A stretch of DNA of 64,000 nt from Craterilacuibacter sp. RT1T (GCF_023502145.1 NZ_JAMFLI010000001.1:1-64000); one strand, 5' to 3'; positions 38,439 to 47,558 are shown, counted from the stretch's first letter. Numbers and translations: made by a program. The notes: generated by a model not told the origin, from the sequence alone.

Positions 38439-41400
38439 TCAACCATGCTCGCGCAGCTTCAGCGCCTCGACGATATCGACTGCCACGATGCGGCTCACCC
38501 CCTGCTCCTGCATGGTTACCCCCACCAGTTGCTCGGCCATTTCCATGGTCAGGCGGTTGTGGCTGATATAGAGGAACTGGGTGGCATCCGACATTTTCTT
38601 TACCAGCTCGCAGAAGCGGCCGGTGTTGGCGTCGTCCAGTGGCGCATCCACTTCATCCAGCAGGCAGAACGGGGCCGGGTTCAGCGAGAACAGCGCAAAC
38701 ACCAGACTCATCGCGGTCAGCGCCTTTTCGCCGCCGGACAAGAGGTGAATGGTGCTGTTTTTCTTGCCCGGCGGCTGGGCAATGATCTGGATGCCGGCAT
38801 CCAGCAAGTCCTCGCCGGTCAGCACCAGTTCGGCATGGCCGCCGCCAAACAGGGTGGGGAAGAACTCGCTCATCTTGCTGTTGACCGCATCGTAGGTGGT
38901 CTTGAGCATGTCGCGCGTTTCACCGTCGATGCGGCTGATGGCGTCTTCCAGCGTGGCCATGGCTTCATTCAGGTCGTCGCATTGCGCGGCCAGATAGTCG
39001 CCGCGCTTTTGTGCCTCGGCCAGCTCTTCCAGTGCCGCGAGGTTGACGGCACCCAAGCCCTCCAGCGCGCGCGCCAGGCGCGCGATTTCGGCCGCCAGCG
39101 CGTTCGGCTTGACCGCATCGGTCAAGGCTTCCAGCAGCGGCGCCTCGTCGGCACCGGCCTCTTGCAGCTCTTCGGCAAAGCGCGCCATATTCAGCCTGGC
39201 CTCCTGATGCTTGAGCAGCCAGTCGCTGCGCGCCTCGCGTAGTGCCGGCAAGCTGGTATTGACCGCCTGTTGCCGTTGCGCCAGCTGGCGCAACTCTTCG
39301 GCCAGGCCGGCCAGCGCGTCGCGCGCGCCCGACAGTGCCAGCTCCTGCGTTTCACGCGCCAGAATCGCTTCTTGCAGCATGTCTTCGGGAATGGCCTCGA
39401 TTACCGTTTCGGCTTCCAGTGCCAGCGTTTCCAACCGCTCGGCCAGCGCCTCTTCGCGTTCGGCCAGCTCGCGCGCGCGCCGCCCGGCCTCGGCGGTTTT
39501 TTGCTCGGCGGTGCTCATATTCAGTCTGGCTTCGTGCACGCGGCGCTCGGCGTCGCGGGTGCGGTTGCGTGCCAGCTCCAGCCCGGTTTCGGCATTCAGG
39601 CGCGCCAGGCGCGCGTCTTCCAGCGTATAGCTCAGCTCTTCCAGCGTCAGTGCCGCTTCTTCGGCCTGCATGCCCATCTCGGCCATATCCTGCTCGGCCT
39701 GGGTCCGTGTTTCCTGCAGCCGTTCGCGTTCGGCATTGATGGCCGACAGGCGCGCGGCGCCCTGGCGTGCGGCCTGATCCAGACGCACATGCTCCAGCGT
39801 CAGGGCCGAGAGTTCCTGTTCCAGCCGGCTGATCGCGCCTTTTTGCGCGCGCACCGCCTCGGCCAGCATGCCGGCCATGCTGGCGCTGGCTTCGCGTTTT
39901 TTCTGGGCGTGGTCTATTTGCGGTGCCAACTGGGCGCTGCGCGCGCGCGCCGCATCCAGCGCGCTTTTGCGCGCCATCAGGCCGGCGCCCGAGGCTTCGG
40001 CGTAATAGGCGACACTGAGCGCATCGACCCGATGTCCGGCCGGCGTGATCCACGCCTCACCCATGGCCAGTTCGCCGCGGCGCTCCAGCGCTTCCTCCAG
40101 CGTGTCGGCGCAATAGAGGCCGGCCAGCCATAGATTCAGCGCCGCATCAAACGGCGCGGCCGCGCGCGCATGCGCTGACAATGGCGTGGCGTGGCGCGCC
40201 GGGTTGGCGGCCTGAGGGGCGCCTTGGGCGTCGATCAGCTGCAGCGCCGCCGGCGGCAGGCTGTCGGGCAAGTCGGCGGCGCGCGCCGACAAGCGTTTGT
40301 CCAGCACCGCTTCGATGGCGATGCGCCATGGCTCGGGAACTTGCAGTGTCTGCCAGAGCTGCGGCGCATCGCTTAAGTGCTGGCGCTCCAGATAGTCGCC
40401 CAGCGCCTCACCGGCGGCTTCGCGCTGGAGCATATTGTCCAGCGCCTCGGCTTCGGCTTCGGCGCGGGCCTGTTCGGTGCGCAGCTTGGCGAGTGCCGCA
40501 TCGGCGTGTTCGCGCTCGCTGGCCATATCGGCGAGTTTGGCTTCATCCGCCGCCACGCGTGCACGCACCGCATCCAGTGCGGCGCGTGCCTGCGCAACCT
40601 TGTCTTCGGCACCTTGCAGCGCCGCCGCTTCCGGCAGCGCCAAAGCCTGCAGTTCGCGCGTCAGTGCGTCTTCGCGCTCGGCGACTTGCTGCAAGGCCTG
40701 TTGGCGATGCAGGATGCCCTGGCGTGCCAGCTCGTGTTCGCGGCTAAGCTGGGCCTGGCTGGCGGTGAGGCTGGCCAGGTTCGCGTCGCAGCCGCGAAAT
40801 GCGCCTTCGGCTTCGGGCAGGCTGGTGGCGCCGTCTTCCAGCGCCATCTGCGCCTCTTCCTGCACCATCTGCGCTTCTTCCAGTCGCGGCAGCCATTCGT
40901 CCAGCTCGGCCTCCATCTGGGCGCGGCTAGCGGCCAGGGTCTGGCGCTCGTTTTGCAATACGCCCATTTCGCGCGCAATACGGCTCTGGTTTTCGCTTTG
41001 GTGGCGTTGCTGCTCTTCCAGCCGGGTGAGCTGGCTGCTGGCATCAAACAGTGCCTGCTGTGCCGTCTGCACATGGTCGCTGGCGCTGAAGTGCGCTTCG
41101 CGCACCGTTTCCAGCCGGGTATCCAGCTCGGTCAGCAGCGCCGCCTGGGCGCTCTCTTCGGTTTCCAGACGGGCAAGCTCGCTGCGCGCCGCCGCTTCCA
41201 GCCGTGCCGCTTCTTCGCGCCGCGCCAGCGCCAGCAGGTTTTGCTTGAAGGTAAGGGCACCGCGCAAATCGTTGTACTGGGCGGCGACTTCGGCCTGCTC
41301 GGACAGGCGTTCGACCTGGCGTGTCAGTTCCTGCTGCAAGTCGGCGATGCGCTCGAGATTGTCGCGGGTGTCGCGCAGGCGGTTTTCGGTCTCGCGCCGG

Positions 41401-41927
41401 CGCTCCTTGTATTTGGATACGCCGGCGGCTTCTTCCAGATAGGCGCGCAGCTCTTCCGGGCGCGCCTCGATAATGCGCGAGATCATGCCCTGCTCGATCA
41501 CCGCATAGCCGCGTGCGCCGACACCGGTGCCGAGGAAGAGATCGGTAATGTCGCGCCGCCGTACCTGCTGGTTATTGATGTAGTAGCTGGACTCGCCCTG
41601 GCGCGTCAGCACGCGCTTGATCGCCACCTCGACATACTGGCCCCAGCTGCCGGACAGGGTGGCGTCGCTATTGTCGAATACCAGCTCGACCGAGGCGCGG
41701 CTGACTGGCTTGCGCGTGGTCGAGCCGTTGAAAATCACGTCCTGCATCGATTCGCCGCGCAACTGTTTGGCCGAAGATTCGCCCAGTACCCAGCGCACCG
41801 CATCGATCACATTGGATTTGCCGCAGCCATTGGGGCCGATCACCGCCACCAGTTGCCCGGGCACCGGGATATTGGTCGGGTCGACAAAGGATTTAAAGCC
41901 GGAGAGCTTGATATGGGTCAGGCGCAA
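38439..41927 (-). CDS. smc: Chromosome segregation protein SMC
   Basis: SMC is a large ATPase that compacts and organises the nucleoid. The 1162-aa protein has an N-terminal Walker A GPNGCGKS (residues 31-38), two long coiled coils around a hinge (near 500-660), and a C-terminal ABC signature LLSGGEKALTAMSLVF followed by Walker B CLLDEVDAPLDD. The open frame runs 180 codons further upstream through non-coding repeats and the antisense side of algH. I set the start at TTG 41927, giving MRLTHIKLSGFKSF, the family N-terminus. Coding is dense with GC-rich Ala/Glu codons as expected of coiled coils. Confidence 0.93.
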   Translation of the reverse strand: MRLTHIKLSGFKSFVDPTNIPVPGQLVAVIGPNGCGKSNVIDAVRWVLGESSAKQLRGESMQDVIFNGSTTRKPVSRASVELVFDNSDATLSGSWGQYVEVAIKRVLTRQGESSYYINNQQVRRRDITDLFLGTGVGARGYAVIEQGMISRIIEARPEELRAYLEEAAGVSKYKERRRETENRLRDTRDNLERIADLQQELTRQVERLSEQAEVAAQYNDLRGALTFKQNLLALARREEAARLEAAARSELARLETEESAQAALLTELDTRLETVREAHFSASDHVQTAQQALFDASSQLTRLEEQQRHQSENQSRIAREMGVLQNERQTLAASRAQMEAELDEWLPRLEEAQMVQEEAQMALEDGATSLPEAEGAFRGCDANLASLTASQAQLSREHELARQGILHRQQALQQVAEREDALTRELQALALPEAAALQGAEDKVAQARAALDAVRARVAADEAKLADMASEREHADAALAKLRTEQARAEAEAEALDNMLQREAAGEALGDYLERQHLSDAPQLWQTLQVPEPWRIAIEAVLDKRLSARAADLPDSLPPAALQLIDAQGAPQAANPARHATPLSAHARAAAPFDAALNLWLAGLYCADTLEEALERRGELAMGEAWITPAGHRVDALSVAYYAEASGAGLMARKSALDAARARSAQLAPQIDHAQKKREASASMAGMLAEAVRAQKGAISRLEQELSALTLEHVRLDQAARQGAARLSAINAERERLQETRTQAEQDMAEMGMQAEEAALTLEELSYTLEDARLARLNAETGLELARNRTRDAERRVHEARLNMSTAEQKTAEAGRRARELAEREEALAERLETLALEAETVIEAIPEDMLQEAILARETQELALSGARDALAGLAEELRQLAQRQQAVNTSLPALREARSDWLLKHQEARLNMARFAEELQEAGADEAPLLEALTDAVKPNALAAEIARLARALEGLGAVNLAALEELAEAQKRGDYLAAQCDDLNEAMATLEDAISRIDGETRDMLKTTYDAVNSKMSEFFPTLFGGGHAELVLTGEDLLDAGIQIIAQPPGKKNSTIHLLSGGEKALTAMSLVFALFSLNPAPFCLLDEVDAPLDDANTGRFCELVKKMSDATQFLYISHNRLTMEMAEQLVGVTMQEQGVSRIVAVDIVEALKLREHG

Positions 41928-41974
41928 GAGGTGGTTCCAGATAGGCGAAGCGAAAGGAGGTGATTCTACAGCAG

Positions 41975-42019
41975 GGGAGTAGGGAGTAGGGAGTAGGGAG
42001 TAGGGAGTAGGGAGTAGGG
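41975..42019. repeat. 7-bp tandem repeat GGGAGTA, six units
   Basis: Six perfect head-to-tail GGGAGTA units (41975-42016) plus GGG lie between the divergent smc and algH genes. The same unit occurs at 58666-58713. The unit is 7 bp, so copy-number changes would not keep a frame if translated, but no gene covers it. It resembles a simple-sequence array. Confidence 0.9.
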
Positions 42020-42093
42020 GCTCGGTTCCCCGTTCCCGGGGCCCGCGCCTTTCGTGCTTGCCCCGCAGCGCATTGCCTACCCATAATGTCGGC

Positions 42094-42654
42094 ATGAGCG
42101 ACCTGACCCTTTCCCACCATTTCCTTATCGCCATGCCCAATATGGCCGACCCGCTATTTGCCAAATCGCTGGTGTATCTGTGCGACCACGGCGACCACGG
42201 CGCGATGGGGATGATTATCAACAAGCCCTCCGGCATCAGCATGGCCAAGCTGTTTAGCCAGATCGAGCTGACGCTGGACGCGGGCGCGCTGGCCGATGCC
42301 CCGGTGCTGTTCGGCGGGCCGGTGCAGCCGGAGCGCGGTTTTGTGCTGCATGAGCCTTTGGGCGACTGGCAGTCCAGTCTGCACATCAGCGACTCGCTGG
42401 CGCTGACCACCTCGCGCGATGTGCTGCAGGCGGTGTCCGAGGGGATCGGGCCTGTGCGCCTGACCATGTCGCTAGGCTACGCCGGCTGGGAAGCCGGCCA
42501 ACTGGAGCAGGAAATCGCCCAGAATGCCTGGCTGACGGTGGCTGCCGACAGCAAGATCATCTTCGATCTGCCGCCCGAGGCGCGTTACGCCGCCGCCATC
42601 GCCTTGCTCGGCTTCGACCCTGCGCTGTTGTCGGGGGATGTCGGTCATGCGTGA
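42094..42654 (+). CDS. YqgE/AlgH family protein
   Basis: This 186-aa protein matches the YqgE/AlgH family: HHFLIAMPNMADPLFAKSLVYLCDH (residues about 8-32) and GMIINKP, then FGGPVQPERGFVLH and LGYAGWEAGQLEQEI. The biochemical role is unsettled; the name AlgH comes from alginate regulation in Pseudomonas. It often precedes yqgF/ruvX, as here. The start was set at 42094 to give MSDLTLSHH; an ATG twelve codons earlier lies in non-conserved sequence. It overlaps ruvX by 8 bases. Confidence 0.9.
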   Translation: MSDLTLSHHFLIAMPNMADPLFAKSLVYLCDHGDHGAMGMIINKPSGISMAKLFSQIELTLDAGALADAPVLFGGPVQPERGFVLHEPLGDWQSSLHISDSLALTTSRDVLQAVSEGIGPVRLTMSLGYAGWEAGQLEQEIAQNAWLTVAADSKIIFDLPPEARYAAAIALLGFDPALLSGDVGHA

Positions 42655-43084
42655 ACAACTGGCTGGCACCGTACTGGGCTTTGATTTTGGCGAGCGGCGC
42701 ATCGGGGTGGCGCTGGGCGAAACCCTGCTTGGCATCGCCCACCCGCTGATTACCATCGACACCCTGGTGACCGATGAGCGTTTTGCCGCCATCGCGAACC
42801 TGCTGGCCGAATGGAAGCCGGTGGCGCTGATTGTCGGGCTGCCCACCCACGCCGACGGCACCGCGCACAATATGACCCGTCTGGCCATCAAGTTTTCCAA
42901 CCGGCTCAAAGCGCGCTACGGCCTGCCGGTGTTTCTGGTGGACGAGCGTTATACCTCGGAAGTGGCCGAGAGCATGCTGGGCGAAGCAGGCTTGCGCGGG
43001 CGCAAGCAAAAACCCGCGCTGGACCAAGTGGCGGCACAGACGATTTTGCAGTCGTGGTTCGAGGGCGTGGGCGAGCGGGCGTGA
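42647..43084 (+). CDS. ruvX: Putative pre-16S rRNA nuclease / RuvX (YqgF)
   Basis: This RNase H-fold nuclease (145 aa) is thought to trim the 5' end of 16S rRNA and was earlier called a Holliday-junction resolvase. Acidic metal-site motifs are visible: GFDFGERRIGVA (near residue 12), PVALIVGLPTHADG and the C-terminal ALDQVAAQTILQSW, with VDERYTSE in between. The ATG at 42647 overlaps the algH end. A possible start three codons earlier cannot be excluded. Followed by a strong terminator. Confidence 0.9.
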   Translation: MREQLAGTVLGFDFGERRIGVALGETLLGIAHPLITIDTLVTDERFAAIANLLAEWKPVALIVGLPTHADGTAHNMTRLAIKFSNRLKARYGLPVFLVDERYTSEVAESMLGEAGLRGRKQKPALDQVAAQTILQSWFEGVGERA

Positions 43085-43124
43085 TGCCGGCATCGGCGTA
43101 TCGTGCTGGCCGATGCGGATAAAT

Positions 43125-43157
43125 AGCGCAGCGCCACATCGTGGGGCTGCGCTTTTT
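43125..43157 (+). terminator. Terminator after ruvX
   Basis: Arms AGCGCAGCGCCAC and GTGGGGCTGCGCT pair (one mismatch) around ATC and are followed by five T. Confidence 0.88.
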
Positions 43158-43263
43158 GAATATATTTCCCGGTTTGATTCCGCTGTTTGATTTGGCTGCT
43201 ATGCCGTCAAATGCATCTGTGTTTCAATAACCCAAAATTTAATATTCCGTCGGGGGTGACCGT

Positions 43264-43995
43264 ATGCTCGCCATTATCGGAGGCCGTGGTCTGGCCAGCC
43301 TGCCAAGCCTGGAAGTCACGCACCGCCAGCTGATCCGTACCCCGTACGGCGAGCCGTCCTGCCCGCTGACCTATGGCCGCATCGGCACGCAAGGCGTGGT
43401 ATTTATGGCACGCCACGGTTATGGCCACTCGCTGGCGCCGCACGAAATCAATTACCGCGCCAACCTGTGGGCGCTGCATAGCCAGGGCGTGCGCTGCATT
43501 ATTGCGGTCGGCGCGGTCGGTGGCATACGCGCCGATATGGCGCCGGGTACGCTGTTGTTGCCGCACGACATCATCGACTACAGCTGGGGGCGCAAGCACA
43601 CCTTCTTCGAAGGCCCGGAGCGGCCGGTGGTGCACGCCGACTTCACCCGTCCCTACTGCCCGAAGATGCGCGCCCGCCTGCTGGCCAGCGCAGCCCAAAG
43701 CGGCATCCCCCTGCTGGATGGCGGCGTGTATGCCTGCACCCAAGGCCCGCGCCTGGAGAGCAGCGCCGAAATTCGCCGGCTGGAGGGCGATGGCTGCGAC
43801 ATCGTCGGCATGACCGGCATGCCCGAAGCCGCGCTGGCGCGCGAGCTGGATCTGCCCTATGCCCACCTGTGTCTGGTGGTCAACTGGGCCGCCGGCAAGG
43901 GCGAGTCGGCCGAGCAAGTCGCATTTGAACCGGCCGCGCTGGGGCAGGGCGTAGCGGCGGTCGGCCAGTTGATCGAGACTTTGTGCCGGATGTGA
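43264..43995 (+). CDS. S-methyl-5'-thioinosine phosphorylase family (MTAP/PNP)
   Basis: This 243-aa purine-nucleoside phosphorylase-type enzyme has the phosphate-site start MLAIIGGRGLAS, RHGYGHSLAPHEINYRANLW (about 49-68) and the base-site GMTGMPEAALARELDL. In Pseudomonas the related PA3004 protein cleaves methylthioinosine in methylthioadenosine salvage. The short length and the LAPHEINYRAN motif support the MTIP/MTAP branch. It is solitary between ruvX and fliB. Substrate (methylthioinosine or methylthioadenosine) is inferred. Confidence 0.82.
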   Translation: MLAIIGGRGLASLPSLEVTHRQLIRTPYGEPSCPLTYGRIGTQGVVFMARHGYGHSLAPHEINYRANLWALHSQGVRCIIAVGAVGGIRADMAPGTLLLPHDIIDYSWGRKHTFFEGPERPVVHADFTRPYCPKMRARLLASAAQSGIPLLDGGVYACTQGPRLESSAEIRRLEGDGCDIVGMTGMPEAALARELDLPYAHLCLVVNWAAGKGESAEQVAFEPAALGQGVAAVGQLIETLCRM

Positions 43996-44059
43996 ACCAT
44001 GGCCACGGCCTCTGGGGTCTGATCCTAGCCAACACCATTTTGAAAAATGGACAATTAAG

Positions 44060-44082
44060 ACCGCCAGCCTGCTGCTGGCGGT
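44060..44082 (+). promoter_or_regulatory. Perfect 9-bp hairpin just upstream of fliB ribosome site
   Basis: ACCGCCAGC and GCTGGCGGT pair perfectly around CTGCT. The stem ends four bases before the fliB GGAG (44087-44090), and there is no T run behind it. It could be a leftover terminator of the phosphorylase gene or a structure that influences fliB translation. Confidence 0.45.
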
Positions 44083-44096
44083 GATTGGAGTTTCTG

Positions 44097-45284
44097 ATGA
44101 TAACAACAACGCGCGATATGCTGGTTCCTGCCTATCTGGGTAAATTTTCCTGCCTGGGCCCTGCCTGCCCCGATACCTGTTGTTATGGCTGGAGTGTGGC
44201 TGTCGAGCACGATAGCTATCGGCGGCTGAAAAACCTGCCCGACCCCGAACTCAAGCCGCTGATCGCGCAGGCACTCAAGCGCGGCCAGGGCAAGAGCGGC
44301 AGCGCCGATTTCGGCTTTCTGGCCGTTGGTGGCGCCGACGGCCGCTGTCCGCTGCTTAGCGGCGAGGGCCTGTGCCAGTTGCATGCCCGTTGTGGCGAGG
44401 TAGTGCTGCCCAATATCTGTGCCACTTATCCGCGCATCACCATCGAAGCGGCCGGGCACTATGTACAGACCGCGTCGCCGTCCTGCCCCGAGGTGGCGCG
44501 CTTGCTGGTCGAGGACGCCGGCGCGGTGCAGCTGACCATTGAGCAGCGAACCGTCCGGCCGCGAATGGTCAGTAGTAAGACAGGGGGTGAGCCCAACGAG
44601 AATGTAAGGGTGCTCTACCTTGGCGTGCTGGGTAGCCAGGATATCCCGCTATGGCAGCGGCTGGGCTTGTTGCTGCTGATCGCCGAATCGGTCGACGCGG
44701 CACGGGTTGCTCCTGTCGCCGAGGGTGTCGCGCGTGAGACCGAGATCCAGCGCGTGCTGGATGAATGGCAGTACTTGCTGGCGTCGGGTGATGCCATGCA
44801 GGCGGTTGCCTTGTGGCGGCGCGACGATGATCTGCACTTGCAGCTGATGGCCGCGCTTAGCCGCCTGCGTACGCGCTGGGCGCTGACGCGACAGCGCTAC
44901 TGCGAACTGGTCGGCGAAGCCGCCGCCGGCTGGGATAGCGGCGTGTCGGCGGAATCCGCGCTGGCCGATGCGGATCTGGACGCGGTACTGGGGAGGGTGC
45001 TGTACAACCATGCGCTGGGCCACTATATGCCGTTGGCGCCGGAGTCATCCCTGTTCGCCAATACCGTGCTGCTGTGTACCCAATACCTGAGCCTGCGTTT
45101 CTGGTGGGCGGGGCTCGCGCTGGCGCGTGACCGCGCGCTGAATGCGCCGGAGCAGGCCGAGTTGCTGGCCAATTACTACCGCGAGGTGATACATAGCCCG
45201 ACGTATCTAACCGAGTGCGTGCGCGTGCTGGGCGAGGTTGGTTTTGCCAAGGCCGAGCACTGGTTGCGGGTGCTGCCGGCTTGA
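44097..45284 (+). CDS. fliB: Flagellin lysine-N-methylase FliB
   Basis: FliB methylates lysine residues on flagellin. The 395-aa protein shows the cysteine motif CLGPACPDTCCYGWSV (near residue 19), followed by RCPLLSGEGLCQLHARCG and the later SCPEVARLL: a Cys-rich N-terminus as in FliB of Salmonella. It lies directly upstream of fliC on the same strand. Start at 44097 follows TTGGAG at good distance; the frame reaches a TTG four codons earlier. The central domain of FliC is rich in lysine, fitting a substrate. There is a separate sigma-28 promoter between fliB and fliC. Confidence 0.87.
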   Translation: MITTTRDMLVPAYLGKFSCLGPACPDTCCYGWSVAVEHDSYRRLKNLPDPELKPLIAQALKRGQGKSGSADFGFLAVGGADGRCPLLSGEGLCQLHARCGEVVLPNICATYPRITIEAAGHYVQTASPSCPEVARLLVEDAGAVQLTIEQRTVRPRMVSSKTGGEPNENVRVLYLGVLGSQDIPLWQRLGLLLLIAESVDAARVAPVAEGVARETEIQRVLDEWQYLLASGDAMQAVALWRRDDDLHLQLMAALSRLRTRWALTRQRYCELVGEAAAGWDSGVSAESALADADLDAVLGRVLYNHALGHYMPLAPESSLFANTVLLCTQYLSLRFWWAGLALARDRALNAPEQAELLANYYREVIHSPTYLTECVRVLGEVGFAKAEHWLRVLPA

Positions 45285-45376
45285 GTCGTGCCACTGCCGG
45301 GGTGCTTTCGTCGATATGGCGCAGGCGTTTGCCGTTGCTGGCCAGAAGACGACCGGTGAAAAATATAAAAAAGTCC

Positions 45377-45403
45377 TAAAGGTTTGATAGGGCGGGACGA
45401 TAA
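45377..45403 (+). promoter_or_regulatory. Sigma-28 (FliA) promoter of fliC
   Basis: TAAA (45377-45380), 15 bases, then GACGATAA (45396-45403) agrees with the flagellar sigma-28 consensus TAAA-N15-GCCGATAA with one mismatch. It stands 77 bases before the flagellin start. Confidence 0.85.
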
Positions 45404-45479
45404 AACGGGTGAAGGCTGCACACCGGCATGGGGTCGGGGTGGCGGGCCTGATGGATAACCCAGCACAAGGAACATCATC

Positions 45480-46979
45480 ATGTCGATGAGCATCAATACC
45501 AACACTGCCTCGCTCAACGCCCAGCGCAATCTGTCCGGTTCCCAGTCTGCCCTGTCGACGTCCTTGCAGCGCCTGTCCTCGGGTATGCGCATCAACAGCG
45601 CCAAGGACGACGCTGCCGGTCTCGCCATTTCCGAGCGCATGAGCAGCCAGATTAATGGCTTGGATCAGGCGCGCCGCAACGCCAACGACGGCATCTCGCT
45701 GGCGCAGACCGCCGAAGGCGGCATGACCTCTGCTTCCGACATGCTGCAGCGCATGCGCACGCTGGCGGTGCAGTCGGCCAACGATACCAACTCGGCCTCC
45801 GACCGCAAGGCGATCCAGTCCGAAGTCACCCAGTTGCAGGAAGAGCTGAACCGCCTGGTCGACACCACCCAGTTCAACGGCAAGAACATCCTCGACGGCA
45901 CGCTGAGCGATGCCCAGTTCCAGGTCGGTGCCAACGCCAACCAGACCATCAACGTATCGGTCGGCAGCATCCGCGGTAACGAAATCGGCAGCTACCAAAC
46001 CAGCGCGGCCGGCATCGCCATGGGTGCTGCAGTGGCAAGCAAGGCTGCCGGTACGCCTGAAGCCAATGGTGTGGTGGCCCAAAAGCTGACGGTGGCCGGT
46101 ACGGGTAAGCCAGAGACTGTTGCCGTCACGGCAGGAGACAGTGCCAAAACTATTGCCAAGGGCGTGAACGATGTCAGCGGCAAAACCGGGGTCACGGCAA
46201 CCGCTGAAACCACGGTCAAGCTGACGGAAATCGATGATGGTACCGTCTCGTTCAAGTTGCAGGCCGATGGTGGGCAGAAAGTGGACATTTCGGCGCTGGT
46301 TTCGGGGGGCGATACCAAGGCACTGGCCGAGGCGATTAACGCCCAGACCGCGCAAACCGGCATCACGGCGAAGGCGGGTAAAAACGGTGAACTGGAGCTT
46401 AAAGACAACACCGGTGCGGATATCAAGTTGTCGGGTTACTCCAACTCGACGCTGGGTAGCACTATTCAGGTGGCAGGTAGTAGCGATACCCCTGTAACCA
46501 TCAAGGGGCCGGTAGCGGCTACGGATCCAGATGATCCTCCGGTTGTTCAGGCTGACGACAGCGTCACCGTGACCGGCTCGTTGAAATTCGATTCCAATAC
46601 CGGTTTCAATGTGACATCCACTACCGGTGACATGATGACAAGCGCAGCGGCGAATGCAAAACTGGCTTCAGTTGCCGGCATCGACCTGAGCGATACTGAT
46701 GGTGCCAACGCCGCACTCAAGGTGCTCGATGCTGCGCTGTCGACGGTCAACTCGCGCCGTGCCGACCTTGGCGCCGTGCAGAACCGCTTCAGCAACACCA
46801 TCTCCAACCTGCAGTCGAGCGCGGAGAACCTGAACGCGTCGCGCGGCCGTATTCTGGATACCGACTTCGCGGCGGAAACCGCCAAGATGTCGCGCAACCA
46901 GGTGCTGCAGCAGGCCGGTACCGCCATGCTGGCGCAGGCCAACCAATTGCCACAGCAGGTGCTGCAACTGCTGCGTTAA
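45480..46979 (+). CDS. fliC: Flagellin
   Basis: This is the flagellar filament subunit (499 aa), exported without a cleaved signal. The N-terminal D0/D1 part (residues 1-165: MSINTNTASLNAQRNL, SSGMRINSAKDDAAGLAIS) and the C-terminal D1/D0 part (about 395-499: ILDTDFAAETAKMSRNQVLQ, ending LLR) are classical. The middle (about 170-390) is variable and includes a Flagellin_IN motif around ALAEAINAQTAQTGITAKA with many lysines, likely methylation targets of FliB. The first of two ATGs (45480 and 45486) was used. Transcribed from the sigma-28 promoter; a terminator follows. Confidence 0.95.
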   Translation: MSMSINTNTASLNAQRNLSGSQSALSTSLQRLSSGMRINSAKDDAAGLAISERMSSQINGLDQARRNANDGISLAQTAEGGMTSASDMLQRMRTLAVQSANDTNSASDRKAIQSEVTQLQEELNRLVDTTQFNGKNILDGTLSDAQFQVGANANQTINVSVGSIRGNEIGSYQTSAAGIAMGAAVASKAAGTPEANGVVAQKLTVAGTGKPETVAVTAGDSAKTIAKGVNDVSGKTGVTATAETTVKLTEIDDGTVSFKLQADGGQKVDISALVSGGDTKALAEAINAQTAQTGITAKAGKNGELELKDNTGADIKLSGYSNSTLGSTIQVAGSSDTPVTIKGPVAATDPDDPPVVQADDSVTVTGSLKFDSNTGFNVTSTTGDMMTSAAANAKLASVAGIDLSDTDGANAALKVLDAALSTVNSRRADLGAVQNRFSNTISNLQSSAENLNASRGRILDTDFAAETAKMSRNQVLQQAGTAMLAQANQLPQQVLQLLR

Positions 46980-47015
46980 GCGCCGCCGGTTTCTGCTGCT
47001 GACAAATAGACACGC

Positions 47016-47045
47016 AACCCGGTGGGCGCAAGCTGCCGGGTTTTT
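47016..47045 (+). terminator. Terminator after fliC
   Basis: Arms AACCCGG and CCGGGTT enclose TGGGCGCAAGCTG and run into five T. It lies between fliC and flaG, so flaG-fliD expression needs read-through or another promoter. Confidence 0.8.
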
Positions 47046-47063
47046 GTTTGCGAGGGGAAAATC

Positions 47064-47474
47064 ATGACGACTTTAGGTCCGATGACGCCGGCAGGTGGCG
47101 GTTATGCCGCACCGGTAGCCAATGAGCAGGGTAGCCGGCCACAGGCTTTGCCGGCGCAGCAAAGCAGCGCGCCAACGGTCGCGGTGGCCGCCGGTGCGGT
47201 GCAGGCGCTGGGGAATAGTGCGAGTAGCGGGCAAGCCAAGGGTGGCGCCGAAGAGCGTGACCTGAAGGGGGCGCTGGAAAAGGTTAACAAGCTGGTCAGT
47301 GCCTACTCCAGCGAGCTGAAGTTTAGTGTTGACGACGATACCGGCATTCAGGTGGTCAAGGTGATCGACAAGAGCACCGACGAGGTCATTCGCCAGATGC
47401 CCTCCGAAGAAATGCTGAAAATCGCGCAGAGTCTGGACAAGATTGTGGGCGTGCTGTTTAAAGACAAGGCCTGA
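47064..47474 (+). CDS. flaG: FlaG family flagellar protein
   Basis: This 136-aa protein matches FlaG: a low-complexity N-terminus, then KVNKLVSAYSSELKFSVDDDTGIQVVKVIDK (from about 78) and the end VIRQMPSEEMLKIAQ. In several bacteria FlaG affects filament length; the mechanism is not settled. The ATG at 47064 follows GAGGGG; a longer frame from 47022 overlaps the fliC terminator and is unlikely. It lies 84 bases before fliD. Confidence 0.88.
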   Translation: MTTLGPMTPAGGGYAAPVANEQGSRPQALPAQQSSAPTVAVAAGAVQALGNSASSGQAKGGAEERDLKGALEKVNKLVSAYSSELKFSVDDDTGIQVVKVIDKSTDEVIRQMPSEEMLKIAQSLDKIVGVLFKDKA

Positions 47475-47558
47475 GTTCACCGTGCTTGTGTTGTGACAAG
47501 GCAGGGTAGCGGGCGTCGTGGCATGATCCCAAACCGTAAAAGATAAAGGAGAGGCAAG

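Noticed and set aside
40377-41963. Long plus-strand open frame of 528 codons
   Set aside because: It is antisense to smc. The GC-rich coiled-coil gene produces long shadow frames on the other strand; the composition is Cys/Arg/Leu-rich and unlike a real protein.
41975-42019. CRISPR array
   Set aside because: Units are 7 bp without spacers; no cas genes are present.
41928-42467. 180-codon N-terminal extension of the smc reading frame
   Set aside because: It runs through the GGGAGTA array and antisense to algH, and lacks any family similarity; SMC proteins start at the TTG-encoded MRLTHIKL.
46010-46670. Foreign insert in the fliC middle
   Set aside because: The composition is slightly different but the frame is continuous and variable central domains are normal for flagellins.
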